From positions 1 through 8,685 of the forward strand of contig JAEYTV010000581.1 in the NCBI GenBank assembly GCA_023433855.1: a stretch of 8,685 nucleotides of DNA, read 5' to 3'. Of this stretch, positions 1-6,775 are shown piece by piece. This DNA is from Pseudomonadota bacterium. GTDB taxonomy: Bacteria; Pseudomonadota; Alphaproteobacteria; Rhizobiales; Rhizobiaceae. Below the pieces are notes generated by a model. That model saw nothing but the letters and a program-made list of their open reading frames with translations, did not search any database and had not been told where the DNA came from. Both the position numbers and the translations under genes were made by a program. Within the stretch, counting starts at the first letter, position 1. Every line of letters begins with the position of its first letter.

Positions 1-138
1 AACGCAAAGTCGGCCAGCTCACCATGGAAGCTGGACCTGGTTAAAAAAACTCCGCGGCAGCCAATGGCCGGCGACAGCGGGAGCTCCTCCATCATCACCG
101 GTCCCCGGCCTGCTCCATCCGACGGGGGTGCAAAATGA
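1..138 (+). pseudogene. IS3-family OrfA, 3' remnant with frameshift
   Basis: Only the last part of the small helix-turn-helix/leucine-zipper protein OrfA is present. Positions 3-29 read RKVGQLTME, the typical OrfA C-terminal coiled-coil text, but that frame stops at 42-44. The expected continuation LDLVKK lies one frame over from position 31, so one extra base near 29-31 has broken the frame. The second frame runs to a TGA at 136-138, overlapping OrfB. This is a partial and damaged gene. The family assignment depends mainly on its position directly before a clear OrfB. Confidence 0.5.
43..49 (+). promoter_or_regulatory. A7 run, candidate programmed -1 frameshift site
   Basis: A run of seven A followed by C lies where OrfA passes into OrfB. 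A -1 slip here joins the OrfA frame (VKK) to the OrfB frame (KKNSAAANG), giving the OrfAB fusion transposase known from IS3 elements. The position and sequence fit that mechanism. Since OrfA carries an indel just upstream, the site is probably only a relic. Confidence 0.45.
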
Positions 139-931
139 TCGATCTCCCGAGAAGCGCCTACTATTACCCGTCAACCGCGAGAGCCTCAAACCTCGGCGAC
201 AGCGAACTCGTTGCGATCATTGAGGACATCCAGGACGAGTTGCCCTGCTACGGATACCGATGTGTGACACAAGAGCTTCAGCGGCGAGGCCACCTTGTCA
301 ACCACAAGCGTGTCGCTCGCGTCATGCGGGCCAATGGCCTTGGGATTAAGCCACGCAAGCGGTATGTTCGCACACCGACAGCAACCACGATTCACCGATC
401 TACCCGAACCTCCACCGCAATGTGATCCCGGCGCGACCCGGTATGGTCTGGGTGGCTGACTTCACGTACATCCGCATCACTGTCGGCTTCTGCTACCTTG
501 CCGTCATTCTCGACGCCTGCAGCCGCAAAGTCATCGGTTATGGCCTGTCAAAACGCCTGGATACGCCGCTGGCATTGGCAGCGTTGCATTCGGCGCTCGA
601 AAACCGAAAGCCTCCTGCCGGCTGCATTCACCACACCGACCGCGGGTGCCAATACGCCAGCGAGAGCTATCGACGGGCGCTTGATGCCGCTGGCCTACAG
701 GGTTCCATGAGCGCAGTCGGCAACCCTTATCATAATGCGCAGGCAGAGAGCTTCATGAAGACCCTGAAGGTCGAGGACATCTACACCGCCGGCTACGAGA
801 CCTTCGCGGACGTGGCAGAACGCTTGCCCAGGTTCATCGAGCAGATTTACAATGCCAAGCGGCTGCACTCAGCCCTTGGCTATTTGTCGCCAGCAGAATT
901 CGAAACTCAACTCGCCCAGCAGGCGGCTTAG
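45..931 (+). pseudogene. IS3-family transposase OrfB (DDE integrase core), frameshifted
   Basis: OrfB would catalyse strand cleavage and transfer of the element. The N-terminal HTH_21-like region reads LPRSAYYY and YGYRCVTQELQRRG. The rve integrase core follows, with WVADFTY (first Asp, codon 458-460), [10 protein letters not shown] (second Asp) and [12 protein letters not shown] (catalytic Glu). The second Asp and the Glu are separated by 35 residues, the DD(35)E spacing of IS3. The C-terminal [15 protein letters not shown] motif is also intact. Two frames are needed: the first reaches RYVRT near 372-374 and the second resumes with [12 protein letters not shown] from 374, so one base has been lost at about 372-376. 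The coding text extends upstream of the first ATG at 135 (SIRRGCK precedes it), consistent with expression as an OrfAB fusion. All catalytic residues survive, so the damage looks recent, or it could be a sequencing error. Confidence 0.85.
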
Positions 932-957
932 TTTGAAGCGCCTCGTTGGTCCGGCCC

Positions 958-972
958 GAGGGGTTCACTCCA
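958..972 (+). repeat. Probable right terminal inverted repeat of the IS3 element
   Basis: Read inward from 972 the sequence is TGGAGTGAACCCC, like the tips of many IS3-family elements. It lies 27 bases after the OrfB stop, a normal distance. The left partner is not in the window, so the repeat cannot be confirmed by pairing. Confidence 0.45.
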
Positions 973-1203
973 AAACCGGCTCAGTTCCGCGTGGAAACCA
1001 ACAAGCAAGAGCACGCCATCAAGGAATAGCCGCGTACGGGCCTTCACCATTCACGTAAGTGTCCAATCGTCTAAGCCGAGGGTGGACCGCCGTTCAGCAA
1101 GCAGATGCTAATCAAATCTCGGATCTGGCTTCATTCGCCAAGGCCGATGACAACAGCAGCGGCATGGCTAGCTTTCGTTATTTCTCTGCTTGTGGCGCAT
1201 TCC
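973..1203. other. Intergenic stretch without a convincing gene
   Basis: Between the IS3 right end and the end of the cupin I see no complete gene, RNA gene or clear terminator. A short + strand frame from 973 to the TAG at 1027-1029 ends in FRVETNKQEHAIKE and uses GC-rich codons. It could be the tail of a gene split by the IS, but it is too short to identify. A longer open + frame beginning at the GTG at 1059 runs antisense over the cupin and has no recognisable protein features. Confidence 0.4.
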
Positions 1204-1529
1204 CTATAGCCTCTCGGGCTCGAGCATGGGTCCGACGATCTCACAACCAAATTCAGCTGAAATGGCAGGGAAGGCGTCGAGCGGCTGTCCAAGCATGGCT
1301 TCGAACATCCCGTCGAGATGCGGCGGACTGAAGATGCCTAGCATGCGAGCCTGCCTGTCGCTGAAGTTGCGAAAGGCGTGAACGCTACCCTGGGGAATAA
1401 AGACAAAGCCTCCTGCCCCGCTTCGAAAGCGCCGACCCTCAAGGGCGAATTCAACTCTCCATTGAGGACATAAAGTAGTTCGTCGATGTTGTGATGGATA
1501 TGAAAGGGCCAAGACTCATCAGTGATCAT
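1204..1529 (-). pseudogene. Small single-domain cupin, one frameshift
   Basis: This is a small beta-barrel protein of the cupin superfamily, which includes metal-dependent dioxygenases, isomerases and binding proteins. Both cupin motifs are visible. Motif 1 is HIHHNIDELLYVLNG (HxH, x4, E, x6, G). Motif 2 is GGFVFIPQGSVHAFRN (G-x5-P-x-G-x2-H-x3-N). The three His and the Glu that bind metal are therefore conserved. The motifs lie in different frames: the first runs to NGEL and the second resumes at EFALEGRRF, which fits loss of one base near 1449-1452. Rejoined, the protein is about 108 residues, with a shorter N-terminus than most cupins. The ATG at 1529 overlaps the stop of the regulator gene by 11 bases (ATGATCACTGA), which suggests translational coupling. 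Its role is unknown. It may act on the same substrate as the SHMT-like enzyme. A sequencing error is the main alternative to a real lesion. Confidence 0.75.
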
Positions 1530-2298
1530 TAGCGACGACTACCGTCACATTTGCCTTTTCAAGAACGTCACCTAAGACTTCACTTGGTGATTCTTCTGTA
1601 ACCAAGGTGTCGATTCTACCTAATGGGCAAAGATGATTGAAACTCGTTCGCCCAAAATTTTCGGAGTCCGAGAGTAGCACGGCACGGTTTGCGTTTTCCA
1701 ACATCGATCGAATAGTCCATGCGACATCGGAGCGCGTTTCGAATAGCCCGTCTTCGGATATTCCACTTACGCCGAAATACATGCTGTCTGCGCGATACCG
1801 CCGAAAAAACGCACTGGCTTCATGCCCTAAGGTAATCTGCTCCGCGCCGTCCAGTTCGCCCGGAGCCAGGATTATCCGGCAGCCCGGCGCACCGACGAGA
1901 GCATTGGCGACGCGAATGCTCCCGGTGAGGATCGTCAGGTTTTTGGCCTTTCTCCGCAGGCTGCGACTGAAATGCAGCGCGGTGACACCGGAGCCGATAA
2001 ACAGAAATTCGCCCGGGTGCACCATTTCGCTCGCATGATCTGCGATCCGTGTCCGCTTTGCGACATTCTGGCGCATACGCGCCTGAAACCCGAGATCGTC
2101 GGCATTTGGAGGCTCAACCGCGCCGCCGAGAGTCCGCGTCAAAAGCCCTTCCTTACCGAGATACTCCAGATCCCGACGGATGGTTTCTCTTGAAACACCG
2201 TAACGGGAAGCCAGGTCACTTAGCTTGACCGAGGAGAGGCGGCCCGCTTCTTCAAGAATAAGCTCGCGACGATCACTTGGACTAAGCTTTTCACCCAT
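1519..2298 (-). CDS. DeoR/GlpR-family transcriptional regulator
   Basis: The product is a DNA-binding repressor-type protein of 259 residues, the usual length for the family. Residues 8-60 form the N-terminal winged helix-turn-helix, with VKLSDLASRYGVSRETIRRDL as the recognition text and the LGGAV wing. The C-terminal DeoR sensor domain, related to sugar-phosphate isomerases, shows FIGSGVTALHF (about 100-110), GVSGISEDGLF (176-186) and LLSDSENFGR (208-217). Many DeoR proteins have Lys where this has Asn214 in the last motif, so its ligand may not be an ordinary sugar phosphate; that is inference. I chose the ATG at 2298 because GGAGG lies 4 bases upstream. A frame-extending ATG at 2349 adds 17 residues but lacks a good ribosome site. 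The gene lies 84 bases after the SHMT-like gene and overlaps the cupin, so it is likely the local regulator of the transport/enzyme cluster. Confidence 0.92.
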   Translation of the reverse strand: MGEKLSPSDRRELILEEAGRLSSVKLSDLASRYGVSRETIRRDLEYLGKEGLLTRTLGGAVEPPNADDLGFQARMRQNVAKRTRIADHASEMVHPGEFLFIGSGVTALHFSRSLRRKAKNLTILTGSIRVANALVGAPGCRIILAPGELDGAEQITLGHEASAFFRRYRADSMYFGVSGISEDGLFETRSDVAWTIRSMLENANRAVLLSDSENFGRTSFNHLCPLGRIDTLVTEESPSEVLGDVLEKANVTVVVANDH

Positions 2299-2302
2299 TA
2301 TT

Positions 2303-2307
2303 CCTCC
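2303..2307 (-). promoter_or_regulatory. Ribosome binding site of the DeoR-type gene
   Basis: GGAGG on the minus strand, followed by AATA and then ATG at 2298. It is the reason for preferring this start over the upstream ATG at 2349. Confidence 0.6.
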
Positions 2308-2326
2308 ACGGCATAAAACCTGCCGT
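2308..2326 (-). promoter_or_regulatory. Inverted repeat ahead of the regulator gene
   Basis: ACGGCA and TGCCGT form a perfect 6-base inverted repeat around a 7-base spacer, ending one base before the GGAGG ribosome site. It could be an operator for the DeoR-type protein, or an RNA hairpin that affects access to the ribosome site. No second copy was noticed elsewhere in the window, so the role is unproven. Confidence 0.3.
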
Positions 2327-2382
2327 ATGTCCTGCCCCACAATGCCCATCCACTATCGTCACGGACCCCCGCCTGACAAGTT

Positions 2383-3645
2383 CTAGGTGATGCTAGGCAA
2401 GTGAAAGCTGATGGGACGCTTGTGGGCGCTGCGGCTGATCTCACCTATTCGTACGGCAACTTCGGCCGCCGGATCAGCGGATTTCAGTATTGCGGCAAGA
2501 ATACCTGCGACTTCGCGGATTTCCTCCGCGCTATAGCCCTGCCGCGTCACCGTCGCCGTCCCGATCCTGAGCGCCGGGCGCACTTCGTCGCCGGCCATTC
2601 TGGGCCAGATCTTCGTCTCGGTTGCAAAAATGCCGAGCCTTTCCAATCTGCGCTGCGCGCCTTGGGGAAGACCGCTTAGGTGGATCAGGAGCATGTGCGT
2701 CCGGGTAAAGCCCCTGTCGCCGCCTTCGACCGCAATGCCCTCATCGGCAAGTGCTTTTCCCATCAACTGGGCGTTTGCTATGATTTGCGTGCCGAATTCA
2801 CGGCCATAGGCCAAGGATTCCGCCAGAACATAGCCAAGAGCTGCGATCCGGTTGTTCTGGTAGTTGTCAATCCGCGTGTCGACCACACGCGCAATCTCGG
2901 CACCAAGTTCCCTGCTGGCCGATATGATCATGCCGCCAATCGGACCGGGAAGCGTCTTCTGTGTCGATCCGGTAACAAAGTGAGCGCCGTGATCCAGCGG
3001 ATTGTCAAAGGCCTGTCCGGCAATCAGTCCGAGAACATGGGCGCCATCATAGTGAATATAGGCATCACAATGGGACGCAATCCAGGCAATGCGCTCGACA
3101 TCATCGGCAAACAATACCTTCGCCGTGCCGATGGAGATCAGGCGCGGACGGACACGCCGGACGAGCTGCTCCAAGGCATCAAGGTCAATATCACCGGTCC
3201 CATTCAGGAATGGCAGGTCGTACACATGCGCACCGAGAGATCCCGCCAGCCCCTCCGGCCGCATGCTGGGGTGCGAGCCGTAAACAGGCGAGGGTGAAAT
3301 AATCGCATCCCCCGGCCTGATTGCCAGCGACAACACGATCTCATTGGCCTGGGATCCGGAAGTCGGGCGCCATTCCGGCGCAAAGGGCGCAAAAACCTTG
3401 GTTGCCAGATCGTCGACGGCTTCTTCCATCACATCAATCCAACGCGCTCCGCCATGCGGACGATGGCCGATGGCACCGGACATGAAATGATCCGAAAAGC
3501 TTGAACCGAGCAGTCTTCCGACAAGCGGCGACATCAGGTTTTGTGACGCGACCAGGTTGATGCAGCCGGCATGATAATTCGCGTGGGAACGCTCGGAAGA
3601 AAACAACACTTCCGCGGCCTTGATCGCCTCAGCGACTCTGTCCAT
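2383..3645 (-). CDS. SHMT-family PLP enzyme with divergent active site
   Basis: The product is a 420-residue fold-type I PLP enzyme, about the length of bacterial serine hydroxymethyltransferase (GlyA). Family landmarks occur in order: LVASQNLMSP (31-40, cf. LIASEN), SGSQAN (96-101), DGAHVLGLIAG (200-210, with PLP-contacting Asp200 and His203), STQKT (227-231, Lys230 as the Schiff-base lysine) and LRIGTATVTRQG (359-370, with the carboxylate-binding Arg360). The segment after the first motif is unusual. Aligned by eye to the GlyA text around Tyr55, Glu57 and Tyr65, it has Phe54, Ser56 and His64. Glu57 is needed for normal folate-dependent SHMT chemistry. The enzyme may therefore act on another beta-hydroxy or alpha-substituted amino acid, as an aldolase or similar lyase; that is inference. 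AAGGTG lies 5-10 bases upstream of the ATG. It sits between the transporter, beyond a terminator, and the DeoR-type regulator, which suggests a catabolic role on the imported compound rather than housekeeping one-carbon metabolism. Confidence 0.88.
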   Translation of the reverse strand: MDRVAEAIKAAEVLFSSERSHANYHAGCINLVASQNLMSPLVGRLLGSSFSDHFMSGAIGHRPHGGARWIDVMEEAVDDLATKVFAPFAPEWRPTSGSQANEIVLSLAIRPGDAIISPSPVYGSHPSMRPEGLAGSLGAHVYDLPFLNGTGDIDLDALEQLVRRVRPRLISIGTAKVLFADDVERIAWIASHCDAYIHYDGAHVLGLIAGQAFDNPLDHGAHFVTGSTQKTLPGPIGGMIISASRELGAEIARVVDTRIDNYQNNRIAALGYVLAESLAYGREFGTQIIANAQLMGKALADEGIAVEGGDRGFTRTHMLLIHLSGLPQGAQRRLERLGIFATETKIWPRMAGDEVRPALRIGTATVTRQGYSAEEIREVAGILAAILKSADPAAEVAVRIGEISRSAHKRPISFHLPSIT

Positions 3646-3660
3646 GTGAGGAACACCTTG

Positions 3661-3691
3661 AAAAAACGTGGGGCCAATTTTCAGGCCCCAC
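3661..3691 (-). terminator. Rho-independent terminator after the binding-protein gene
   Basis: On the minus strand GTGGGGCC pairs perfectly with GGCCCCAC around the 8-base loop TGAAAATT, followed by G and six T. The stem is GC-rich and the T run lies only on the minus-strand exit side, so it should act on transcription coming from the transporter genes. It starts 27 bases after the binding-protein stop and ends 15 bases before the SHMT-like start, so readthrough or a separate promoter is needed for the distal genes. Confidence 0.85.
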
Positions 3692-3717
3692 TTTGCAATC
3701 TTGATTCGTGGGCGCGA

Positions 3718-4818
3718 TTAACGCTTGCTGATCCATTCCAGCCAGCGAGGCTGAACAGCCGCGCCATTGTCGCTCCACCACTTGGCGTCGATCTTGAGAC
3801 CCTTTTCGGCATTATCAGGGTAGCCAGGCAGGCCCTTGGCGGTTTCGACAGGAAGATCCGCGTAAATGCTCTTGTTGGCGATATCTACCGGGCGGCGCAG
3901 CGCGTGGGCGCGCATGCCTTCAGCCTGCATCATGAAGGCGATCAACTTCTGGGCATTGGCCGCACCAGGCGCGCCTTTCGGGATTGTCCAGTAGCTCTGC
4001 TCGGCGAGCGCCTCATTGAAGGTATAATCAATCGTGTTGCCACCTACCTTTTCGCGCGATGTGAGCGCGAGGCCGGCCGCAGTCATGTCCACCTCATTAT
4101 TCTGCATGAGGAGGCTCCACTGCGCAGACTGCTCAACCCACAGATCCACCTTGTCGCGAATTGCATCAAGTGCTTCGAAAGCTTCATCTATCTTGATCGG
4201 ATAGATTTTATCCTTCGGCACGCCGGCGGCGAGGAGTGCGATTTCAAAGGAAGGCTTAGGACGGGCATAAAGGGCACGGCGACCCTTGAACCGCTTGGCG
4301 TCGAAGAATTCCGCCCAGGATTGCGGGCCATCCTTGCCGACGGCCTTCGTGTTCCAGCCGATGACCGTCGAGAAAGCGACCGATCCCACGCCGTAGGGCA
4401 ACATAACTGTAGGATCAAGCTGCTCTTTTGGAACGATCGAGAAGAGCAGATCGTAGTCGATAGGTTCGAACAAGCCTTTTCCGACTGCCGTAATGTATTG
4501 ATTACCTTCAGAGTCCACTAGATCCCACTCGATATTACCGCTCTTGATCATGACTTCGAGCTTGGCGAGATCGGGCGAATTGGTGATCTGAACATCAATG
4601 CCGGTGGTTTTAGAAAATGGCGAGAACCAGACGTCCTTCATGATTTCCGTGGAGCTGCCGCCCCATGTGCACACGACAACTTCACCCGAACCCTTTAACC
4701 GAGAATAGTCTTGAGCGAAGCCGATCCGGGGAGCCAGCCCAGCCGTAGCCAAAGCCCCCATACCCATCAAAACATGGCGCCTTGAGAGAGACGAATACAT
4801 ATTTTGTTTCACTATCAT
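3718..4818 (-). CDS. ABC transporter periplasmic binding protein, PotD-like, Tat-exported
   Basis: This protein captures the substrate in the periplasm and delivers it to the two permeases. It has 366 residues, as expected for the spermidine/putrescine (PotD/PotF-like) class of family 1 binding proteins. The N-terminus carries a twin-arginine signal: SRRHVLM with Arg13-Arg14, a hydrophobic stretch to about residue 28, and probable cleavage near residue 35-36 (GFA-QD). There is no lipobox cysteine, so it should be soluble. The mature start VVVCTWGGSSTEIM is typical of the class, as are WNTKAV and the tryptophan-rich C-terminal end (KWWSDNG, RWLEWI). The ATG shares one base with the ATPase stop (TAATG), so translation is coupled. 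An internal ATG seven codons in would also keep the Tat motif. The substrate cannot be read from the sequence: polyamines, opines or other amino compounds are possible. Confidence 0.9.
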   Translation of the reverse strand: MIVKQNMYSSLSRRHVLMGMGALATAGLAPRIGFAQDYSRLKGSGEVVVCTWGGSSTEIMKDVWFSPFSKTTGIDVQITNSPDLAKLEVMIKSGNIEWDLVDSEGNQYITAVGKGLFEPIDYDLLFSIVPKEQLDPTVMLPYGVGSVAFSTVIGWNTKAVGKDGPQSWAEFFDAKRFKGRRALYARPKPSFEIALLAAGVPKDKIYPIKIDEAFEALDAIRDKVDLWVEQSAQWSLLMQNNEVDMTAAGLALTSREKVGGNTIDYTFNEALAEQSYWTIPKGAPGAANAQKLIAFMMQAEGMRAHALRRPVDIANKSIYADLPVETAKGLPGYPDNAEKGLKIDAKWWSDNGAAVQPRWLEWISKR

Positions 4819-5942
4819 TATTTTCCACCTCTGCTTTTTTGAAATTCGGCCTGGTCCTCAAGCAGGTGCCCAAGAGCAGGAGCCCAGCTTAGGTCAACAT
4901 CCTGACCTGCCTGCGGAAGCGGCGTAACGCCGTCGACCATTCGTGTAGCGGTCAGCACACCTGCAACGGTTTTCAGGGTGATACGCTGAATGCCGCCCAG
5001 CGCGCGCACGTCTTCGACACGCGCTTTGAGACTCCAGTCGGGGCCTTCCCCGACTGGATCAAGGCGCAAAGCTTCCGGACGAACGCAAATTCGGCTACCG
5101 GTCTGTAGCCCGCTCTGAGGCATGGGAACGCGATGATCGCCGATCCGGAATCCGTCAGGCCCCGGCGTTCCGGTCAGAAGGTTTGCCTCGCCGAAGAATT
5201 TTGCGACAAATGTATTTCGCGGATGAAGGTAGAGTTCCTGTGGCGTGTCGATCTGTTGGACACGTCCCTCGCCCATCACCAATATCCTGTCAGACATTGC
5301 AAGAGCTTCTTCCTGATCATGCGTCACGAAAATGACGGTCTGACCAAGGCTCTTCTGCAAGCTACGGATCTGTTCCTGCATATCACCGCGCAGGTTCTTG
5401 TCGAGGGCGGCAAGCGGTTCGTCCATGAGAAGAGCAGCAGGATCAAAACATATCGCGCGGGCCAAGGCCACACGCTGCTGCTGTCCGCCCGAAAGTTCTG
5501 AAACCCTTCGACCGGCGAACGCGCCCATCTGAACCTTGTCCAATGCCCAAGCAACCCGTCGCTGTTCTTCGGCGCGGTCAATTTGGCGCGCACGCAATGG
5601 ATAGGAGACATTTCCGTAGACATCCATGTGCGGGAAAAGTGCGTAGGATTGGAAAACGACTCCCAGATCGCGCTTCGAAGGTGGGGTCATCGAGATGTCC
5701 CGGTCACCGAGCAAAAGACTACCGCGATCGGGATTGATGAACCCGGCGATCAGCATCAGAAGTGTCGTCTTTCCGGAACCAGAAGGCCCCAGGATGGTGA
5801 CGAACTCCCCTGCGCCAACCGTGACGCTGACATCCTCGACGACCGTCCTGCCACCGTAAGACTTGGAGATGCCATTGAAAGAGATTGAATATCCGCCCGT
5901 TCCGGCCTTGCGCTCAATATTGTTCTGGATGGCGTCAGTCAT
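4818..5942 (-). CDS. ABC transporter ATP-binding protein, PotA-like
   Basis: This is the cytoplasmic ATPase that drives import through the two adjacent permeases. In its 374 residues the nucleotide-binding motifs are complete: Walker A GPSGSGKTT (52-60), Q-loop FQSYALFPH (97-105), signature LSGGQQQR (150-157), Walker B ALLMDEP (170-176), D-loop ALD (179-181) and switch His208 in VTHD. Residues from about 240 form the C-terminal TOBE_2-type regulatory region of the PotA/MalK group, including VRPEAL. All catalytic residues appear intact. The gene begins 29 bases after the second permease and its stop overlaps the start of the binding-protein gene. The ribosome site before the ATG is weak. This permease-permease-ATPase-binding protein order differs from E. 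coli potABCD, which has the ATPase first. Confidence 0.95.
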   Translation of the reverse strand: MTDAIQNNIERKAGTGGYSISFNGISKSYGGRTVVEDVSVTVGAGEFVTILGPSGSGKTTLLMLIAGFINPDRGSLLLGDRDISMTPPSKRDLGVVFQSYALFPHMDVYGNVSYPLRARQIDRAEEQRRVAWALDKVQMGAFAGRRVSELSGGQQQRVALARAICFDPAALLMDEPLAALDKNLRGDMQEQIRSLQKSLGQTVIFVTHDQEEALAMSDRILVMGEGRVQQIDTPQELYLHPRNTFVAKFFGEANLLTGTPGPDGFRIGDHRVPMPQSGLQTGSRICVRPEALRLDPVGEGPDWSLKARVEDVRALGGIQRITLKTVAGVLTATRMVDGVTPLPQAGQDVDLSWAPALGHLLEDQAEFQKSRGGK

Positions 5943-5971
5943 AACTTTTCATTCCGATTGAAATCAGGCGT

Positions 5972-6775
5972 TCACTGAACCGAACGACGGCGGGTAAATA
6001 TCCAGGTTGCGATCGAAACCGCCCCAACGATGAACAGCTGGATGGTTGCTATCGCCGTAATTGTTTTATCGGCACCATCAAGCGTGATGGCTGACCACAC
6101 CTTTCGCGGAAGCGTCTCAAGCCGTGGCCCTGCGAGGAATTGCGCCAGTACGACCTCATCGAACGAGAATACGAAGGCAAATGCTGCGGTTGCGACAATG
6201 GCCGGCACAAGCGGCGGCAGCGTTACCAACCAGAGCGTCCGCATGGTTCCCGCTCCAAGCGAGGCTGATGCCCGCTCAAGCGCCGGATCGGTGCTCGAAA
6301 GGCGTGCCAGAATGGGCAGGATCACGTAGGGGAGAATGACAACGGCATGCGCGAGCGCCAGAGGAACCGTTTTCCCGAGCAACCCAAGACGCACATAGGT
6401 GATGTAAAAACCAACACTGACCACCATCAACGGCACGACAAGCGGCGACAGGAAGAGGAATTTAAGTGGCCGCGCGTACCGCTCCGGCGCGTTATGGATC
6501 CCAATCGAGGCGGAAACGCCCAAGATGACGGACATTAATGTCGCAAGGCTTGCAACTTCGAAGCTAAGGAATATGGCTCTGCGCCAGCGGGCGTCGTAGA
6601 CCAGCCCTTCATACCACTCCAGTGACAGCTTTGGCGGCGGGAAAATAATCGAACGGCCTTCGCCAAACGATATCGGCGCAAGTATAAGCACCGGCAGATT
6701 GATAAAGACGAGCATCAGCAGCCCGTAGCCGATCAGCAGCTTCTGGCCGCGTGCGGAGAGCAGATATTCTTTCAT
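5972..6775 (-). CDS. ABC transporter permease, PotC-like
   Basis: This is one of two inner-membrane subunits forming the import channel. The 267 residues contain about six membrane segments (roughly 13-35, 68-92, 104-127, 138-157, 185-207 and 240-262). The cytoplasmic EAA loop that contacts the ATPase reads ERASASLGAGTMRTLWLVTLP (about 167-187), with the conserved Gly174. The length and the short N-terminus match PotC/PotI-type permeases. Its ATG overlaps the stop of the first permease in an ATGA arrangement, so the two subunits are translationally coupled and probably made in equal amounts. No lesion is visible. Confidence 0.92.
   Translation of the reverse strand: MKEYLLSARGQKLLIGYGLLMLVFINLPVLILAPISFGEGRSIIFPPPKLSLEWYEGLVYDARWRRAIFLSFEVASLATLMSVILGVSASIGIHNAPERYARPLKFLFLSPLVVPLMVVSVGFYITYVRLGLLGKTVPLALAHAVVILPYVILPILARLSSTDPALERASASLGAGTMRTLWLVTLPPLVPAIVATAAFAFVFSFDEVVLAQFLAGPRLETLPRKVWSAITLDGADKTITAIATIQLFIVGAVSIATWIFTRRRSVQ

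Larger units (their letters stand above)
1..972 (+). mobile_element. IS3-family insertion sequence, 3' part, degraded
   Basis: The segment carries the end of an OrfA-like frame, an A-rich slip site, an OrfB integrase-type transposase and a right terminal repeat, in the order usual for IS3-family elements. The left end lies outside the window. The reading frames are broken by at least two small indels (near 29-31 and 372-376), so the copy is probably unable to move by itself. The right boundary is placed at 972 because positions 958-972 read inward as TGGAGTGAACCCC, resembling IS3-type ends that begin TGG and run into a C-rich stretch. No target-site duplication can be tested without the left end. 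Confidence 0.75.

Noticed and set aside
1059..1331. + strand frame starting GTG at 1059
   Set aside because: Half of it is antisense to the cupin motifs and the rest has no recognisable features.
2299..2349. Upstream ATG at 2349 as start of the DeoR-type protein
   Set aside because: It lacks a ribosome site and adds 17 residues atypical for the family, while the ATG at 2298 has GGAGG just upstream.
2680..3297. + strand open frame of 205 codons opposite the SHMT-like gene
   Set aside because: The minus strand carries all PLP-enzyme motifs. The + frame has no family features and no good ribosome site.
3571..4521. Long + strand open frame of 316 codons opposite the binding-protein gene
   Set aside because: It is antisense to a clear Tat-signal binding protein, has no recognisable motifs, and arises from the GC-rich codon pattern of the real gene.
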